Positions 5,308 through 8,058 of a stretch of 8,058 bases of DNA are shown one piece after another. The DNA is taken from assembly GCA_031272565.1 (NCBI GenBank), contig JAISTN010000355.1, forward strand, positions 1-8,058. The letters run 5' to 3'. This DNA is from Bifidobacteriaceae bacterium. Lineage in GTDB: Bacteria > Actinomycetota > Actinomycetes > Actinomycetales > WQXJ01. A program made the position numbers and the translations under genes. The notes beneath the pieces are model-generated. The model saw nothing but the letters and a program-made list of their open reading frames with translations. It made no database searches and was not told the origin of the DNA. The stretch's first letter is position 1, and each line of letters starts with the position of its first letter.

Positions 5308-8058
5308 TCAAACCACCGGGAAGAAGTGTGCCGAATAGCGCGAGTACGACCCCACGCCCGCCAGCGACACCGTCACCTTCAGCACCATGTCCTGGCCCAC
5401 ATCGGCCGGCTGCACCACGTAGTTCGCAGCGGTCCCCACCACCGACACGCCCCGGTACCAGCGGTATTCGACCACCGCCCCGGCCGGGGCGTAGGCGAGA
5501 TCGACCGTCAAGACCCGGCCCACCTGGGCCGTCCCCACCACCGCCAAACGCGACACTCCCAGCACGATCAGATGGTTCGAATACTTGGCCGCTGTGGTCA
5601 CGCCCCCAAACGAGGCCGTCACCTTGACCACCAGGTCCTGGCCGGCATCGGCCGCCGTCAAGGTGTAGGCGGTCCCGGTGACACCTTGAATCACGCTCGT
5701 CCCCCGGTACCAGACATAGTTCACCGCCGCGTTCAGGGGCGTGTAGCCCGCCGCCACTGTCAACTGCGAACCGACCGTAGCCGAACCAGACAGCACCACC
5801 GCGTTCAAGGCCAACGGCTGCCCCGGCACCAGCACGTGGTTCGAATACTTGGCCGCTGTGGTCACGCCCCCGTGCGAGGCCGTCACTTTGACCACCAGGT
5901 CTTTGCCCGCATCCAGCGCCGTCAACGTGTAGCTGGTCCCGGACACGCCCTGAATCACGCTTGTTCCCCGGTACCAGACATAGTTCACCACCGCGTCCGC
6001 CGGTGTGTAGCTGGCCGTCACCGTCAGCCGCGAACCGACGGTAGCTGAACCCGCCAAGACGACCGAGCTCAGCGCCAACGGCTCCACCGCCGTGCCCAGG
6101 TCAAGCACCGACCCGTTGGCCGAACCGTGGCTGGTGGCATCTTCCGAAGGGCACACGTCACCGACTTGCCAGGTCGCCGCCACCGGGTAGACGTTGACCG
6201 TCTGGAGGCCATGCAACTGGGTGGTGAAGGTGGCATCGAAGCCGTACAAACCGCCCACCACCTGGGGATACTCCCCCGCCTGGCTCCATTCGAGCCACTG
6301 CCGGTTGGCCTTCACCAGGTGGCGTTCACCGCCGGCGCTACAGGTGCCGCCCAGGGTCACCAGGAAGCTGCCGCCGGCCGTCAAGTGATCCCAGTCGAAA
6401 GCCCAGGCGTTGCCCGCGAAGTGAACCGTGCCATTCGCCGCGGACAGGCCCTCGGCCGAGGCCCAGCCCTCAACCGGCAGCCGCGAGGGCCGGAAGAAGC
6501 CCTCCGCCACCAACTGGCCGGACTTATAGGCCCGGGCCACGATCTTCACGCCTTGGCCCCAGGTGTTGTAGGCAAAATCGCCCGCCCCCACGGTGTAGAC
6601 ATTGCCCACGGCGTTGCCGTTGGTGACCGGGCTTTCGACGCCGTCAAAGCCAATCCGGAACCACGACCAAGTCACCCCGGTGACCACCGTTGAGGCCGTC
6701 ATCTGTTGCCCCCAATAGCCCCGGCCAGTGAATTCGACCACCTGGACTTCAACCGGCGAATTGCCCAGGTCAAGCACCTTCTCATTGGCGTCACCGTGGC
6801 TGGTGGCATCTTCCGATGGGCAGGCGTCACCGATTTGCCAGGTGGCGGCAATGGGATAGACGTGGACCATCTGCTGGCCGCGCAATTGGGTAGTGAAGGT
6901 GACATCGAAGCCGTACAGACCGCCCACCACCTGCGGGTATTCCAGGGCCTGGGATTCCAGCCACGGCTGGTTGGCCTTCACCAGGTGCTGTTCACCGCCG
7001 GCGCTGCAGGTGCCGCCCACGGTGACCAGGAAAGCCCCGCCGGACTCCAGGTGGTCCCAGTCGAACGACCAGGCGTTGCCCGCCAGGCGGATGGTGCCGT
7101 CCGAGGCCGTCAACCCTTCAGCCGAAGCCCAGCCCTCGACCGGCCACCGCGACGGCCGGAAATAGCCTTCCGCCACCATTTGGCCGTCCTTGTAGGCCCG
7201 GGCGACAATCCTGACCCCCATGCCCCAGGTGTTGTAGGCGAAATCGCCTGCGCCCACGGTGTAGAGGTTGCCGTTGGCGTTGGTGGCCGGGGTCTCCTGG
7301 CCGTTGTAATCCACCCGGTACCAGGCCCAAGTCACCCCGCTCACCGTGGTTGAGGCTGTCATCTGCTGCCCCAGGTAGCCCCGGCCGCTGATGGTGACAA
7401 CGGCGCTGGAGCTGAGGGCCACCCGGGAGGTGTCGGTGTTGCCGGCCCGGCTGCCCACCACCTGGACATAGGACGGCACCGACCATGGGTAGCCGCTGCC
7501 GTAGGTCCGGGAACGGGAGGAGACCTGTCCCACCAGGTATTGGCAGTAGTAGTTGCCGCCCGTCAGGCCCTGGCTTTGCAGCGTCAACCCCGCACCGGCT
7601 TGGCAGGTGAACTGTGTCGACGTGGCCACATTGTTGTTCTGGGCGTCCCGGGCCCGGGCCTCGATCCGCACCACGTCGCCTTGGCTGACCGGCACAGTCG
7701 AATCATGCAGGTTGGTGGTCACGGTCGAACCGGGGTCGGTGCGCGATGTCGCCGCCGTGGTCCCCAGGTCGGCACCGTTCAGGTAGACATGGGCCGCCTC
7801 CAGCCGGAACGGGTTGGCGGCCGCTGCCGTCGAGGGGTTGGGGGCAACCGCGGCCTCGGCGTTGCCGGGCCGAATGGTGACACCGGTCAGCAGGTAGGGG
7901 TGGGATTTGTCTGGGGTGACCGTGGACAGGGCGGCGGTGACGGCCCGCCCATACATGTTCTTGGCGCTGACATTGCCGTAGGCGCTGAGCGGCCGGGACG
8001 AATCCCAGGTCACCGCCACGTTGCCAGCAAAGTAGACCGTGGCGCCAGTCGAGGTCCG
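5308..8058 (-). CDS. Large repeat-built, probably secreted protein with Ig-like modules (start outside the window)
   Basis: The frame is open to the window edge, so start codon and signal peptide are not visible; 916 residues and the TGA at 5310-5308 are present. A GTG at 8019 exists but the frame continues in protein-like sequence before it (TGATVYFAGN), so it is probably internal. Order within the visible part: an unrecognised beta-rich region (about 1-220) with a cysteine pair in FTCQAG and YYCQYL; two 220-residue repeats (about 221-440 and 441-660); and three Ig-like modules (661-748, 749-834 and 835-916). Each large repeat has an Ig-like first half (GRGY-x-GQQMTAS, AYNTWG) and a second half with VEGWASAEGL, GGTCSAGG, YPQVVGGLYGFD and CPSEDATSHG, recalling a known actinobacterial extracellular repeat class. 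No catalytic motif is visible. It may be a surface-binding protein or the non-catalytic tail of an enzyme whose catalytic part is upstream. Secretion is inferred from cysteine pairing and repeats. Confidence 0.93.
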   Translation of the reverse strand, partial: RTSTGATVYFAGNVAVTWDSSRPLSAYGNVSAKNMYGRAVTAALSTVTPDKSHPYLLTGVTIRPGNAEAAVAPNPSTAAAANPFRLEAAHVYLNGADLGTTAATSRTDPGSTVTTNLHDSTVPVSQGDVVRIEARARDAQNNNVATSTQFTCQAGAGLTLQSQGLTGGNYYCQYLVGQVSSRSRTYGSGYPWSVPSYVQVVGSRAGNTDTSRVALSSSAVVTISGRGYLGQQMTASTTVSGVTWAWYRVDYNGQETPATNANGNLYTVGAGDFAYNTWGMGVRIVARAYKDGQMVAEGYFRPSRWPVEGWASAEGLTASDGTIRLAGNAWSFDWDHLESGGAFLVTVGGTCSAGGEQHLVKANQPWLESQALEYPQVVGGLYGFDVTFTTQLRGQQMVHVYPIAATWQIGDACPSEDATSHGDANEKVLDLGNSPVEVQVVEFTGRGYWGQQMTASTVVTGVTWSWFRIGFDGVESPVTNGNAVGNVYTVGAGDFAYNTWGQGVKIVARAYKSGQLVAEGFFRPSRLPVEGWASAEGLSAANGTVHFAGNAWAFDWDHLTAGGSFLVTLGGTCSAGGERHLVKANRQWLEWSQAGEYPQVVGGLYGFDATFTTQLHGLQTVNVYPVAATWQVGDVCPSEDATSHGSANGSVLDLGTAVEPLALSSVVLAGSATVGSRLTVTASYTPADAVVNYVWYRGTSVIQGVSGTSYTLTALDAGKDLVVKVTASHGGVTTAAKYSNHVLVPGQPLALNAVVLSGSATVGSQLTVAAGYTPLNAAVNYVWYRGTSVIQGVTGTAYTLTAADAGQDLVVKVTASFGGVTTAAKYSNHLIVLGVSRLAVVGTAQVGRVLTVDLAYAPAGAVVEYRWYRGVSVVGTAANYVVQPADVGQDMVLKVTVSLAGVGSYSRYSAHFFPVV
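5311..5556 (-). repeat. Terminal Ig-like module ending in YSAHF-x-P
   Basis: Final 82 residues of the minus-strand protein, with EYRWYRGVSVVGTA, DMVLKVTVS and the ending RYSAHFFPVV. It is more like the last module of the converging hydrolase (about 60% identity, same 82-residue length, no gaps) than like its own upstream neighbours, which have KYSNH in place of YSAHF. Confidence 0.85.
5557..6078 (-). repeat. Two near-identical Ig-like modules in tandem
   Basis: Two modules with a 264-base period (88 residues), about 80% identical by hand comparison. Both share NYVWYRGTSVIQGV, DLVVKVTAS and GGVTTAAKYSNH. At DNA level an uninterrupted identical stretch of 35 bases occurs at 5573-5607 and 5837-5871. 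This is much closer than either is to the third module, so this pair arose by recent duplication or is kept similar by gene conversion. Confidence 0.85.
6079..6738 (-). repeat. 220-residue tandem repeat, copy 2
   Basis: Second unit, in register with copy 1 at a 660-base period (for example GRG-Y at 7378-7386 against 6718-6726). It conserves both cysteines and the aromatic positions. Most substitutions are conservative (Y/F, V/I, S/T), which suggests selection for the same fold after duplication. Confidence 0.9.
6739..7398 (-). repeat. 220-residue tandem repeat, copy 1
   Basis: First of two consecutive 660-base units in the large minus-strand gene. Counted by hand, the two copies share about 77% of some 212 aligned residues, with only small gaps (two residues after TN-x-N, and one W in the EWSQ stretch of copy 2). 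Two cysteines per copy (GTCSAGG and ACPSED) probably pair. The unit appears to combine an Ig-like domain with a second beta domain containing KANQPWLE and YGFDVTFTT. Confidence 0.9.

Noticed and set aside
4744..6078. Inverted repeat of a mobile element at the convergent gene ends
   Set aside because: The inverted similarity is explained by homologous Ig-like modules coded in opposite directions. No transposase, target duplication or sharp repeat ends are visible.
6127..7353. Open frames on the plus strand opposite the 220-residue repeats
   Set aside because: They mirror the repeat structure of the minus-strand gene and have no start signals or domain features of their own. The minus frame is open throughout and encodes a patterned protein.

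Overview
The window comes from a GC-rich actinomycete (Actinomycetota). This rests on the strong G/C bias at third codon positions, a PdtaS-type histidine kinase, a DUF2505-type protein, TANNNT -10 boxes placed for leaderless transcription, and large secreted multi-domain proteins. The genus cannot be told from the sequence. Four protein genes fill the window, two of them cut by its edges. No gene-free stretch exceeds about 160 bases, and I saw no RNA genes, CRISPR array, transposase or integrase.

Layout. Positions 1-916 (minus) hold the N-terminal 305 codons of a PdtaS-like sensor kinase; its catalytic ATPase part lies outside the window. An 81-base divergent intergenic region (917-997) separates it from a 169-residue DUF2505-like protein (998-1507, plus). 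A 161-base gap (1508-1668) holds a short perfect hairpin and a probable promoter. It leads to a 1196-residue secreted glycoside hydrolase (1669-5259, plus) built from a signal peptide, a beta domain, a clan GH-A barrel, further beta domains, a tandem pair of carbohydrate-binding-like modules and two C-terminal Ig-like modules. A 48-base convergent gap follows. On the minus strand lies a second large protein (5308-8058, start outside the window) made of two 220-residue tandem repeats and three Ig-like modules.

How they relate. The kinase and the DUF2505-like gene look like conserved chromosomal genes with back-to-back leaderless promoters. The two large genes look accessory. They converge tail to tail and end in the same kind of Ig-like module, about 60% identical over 82 residues and closing with a shared YSAHF-x-P ending. 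My reading is that both are extracellular proteins of one carbohydrate-active or cell-surface system, with the shared module acting as a common C-terminal attachment or targeting part. Neither has a visible LPXTG motif or C-terminal membrane segment. That shared terminus, the unassigned hydrolase and the recently duplicated modules are the most interesting points here.
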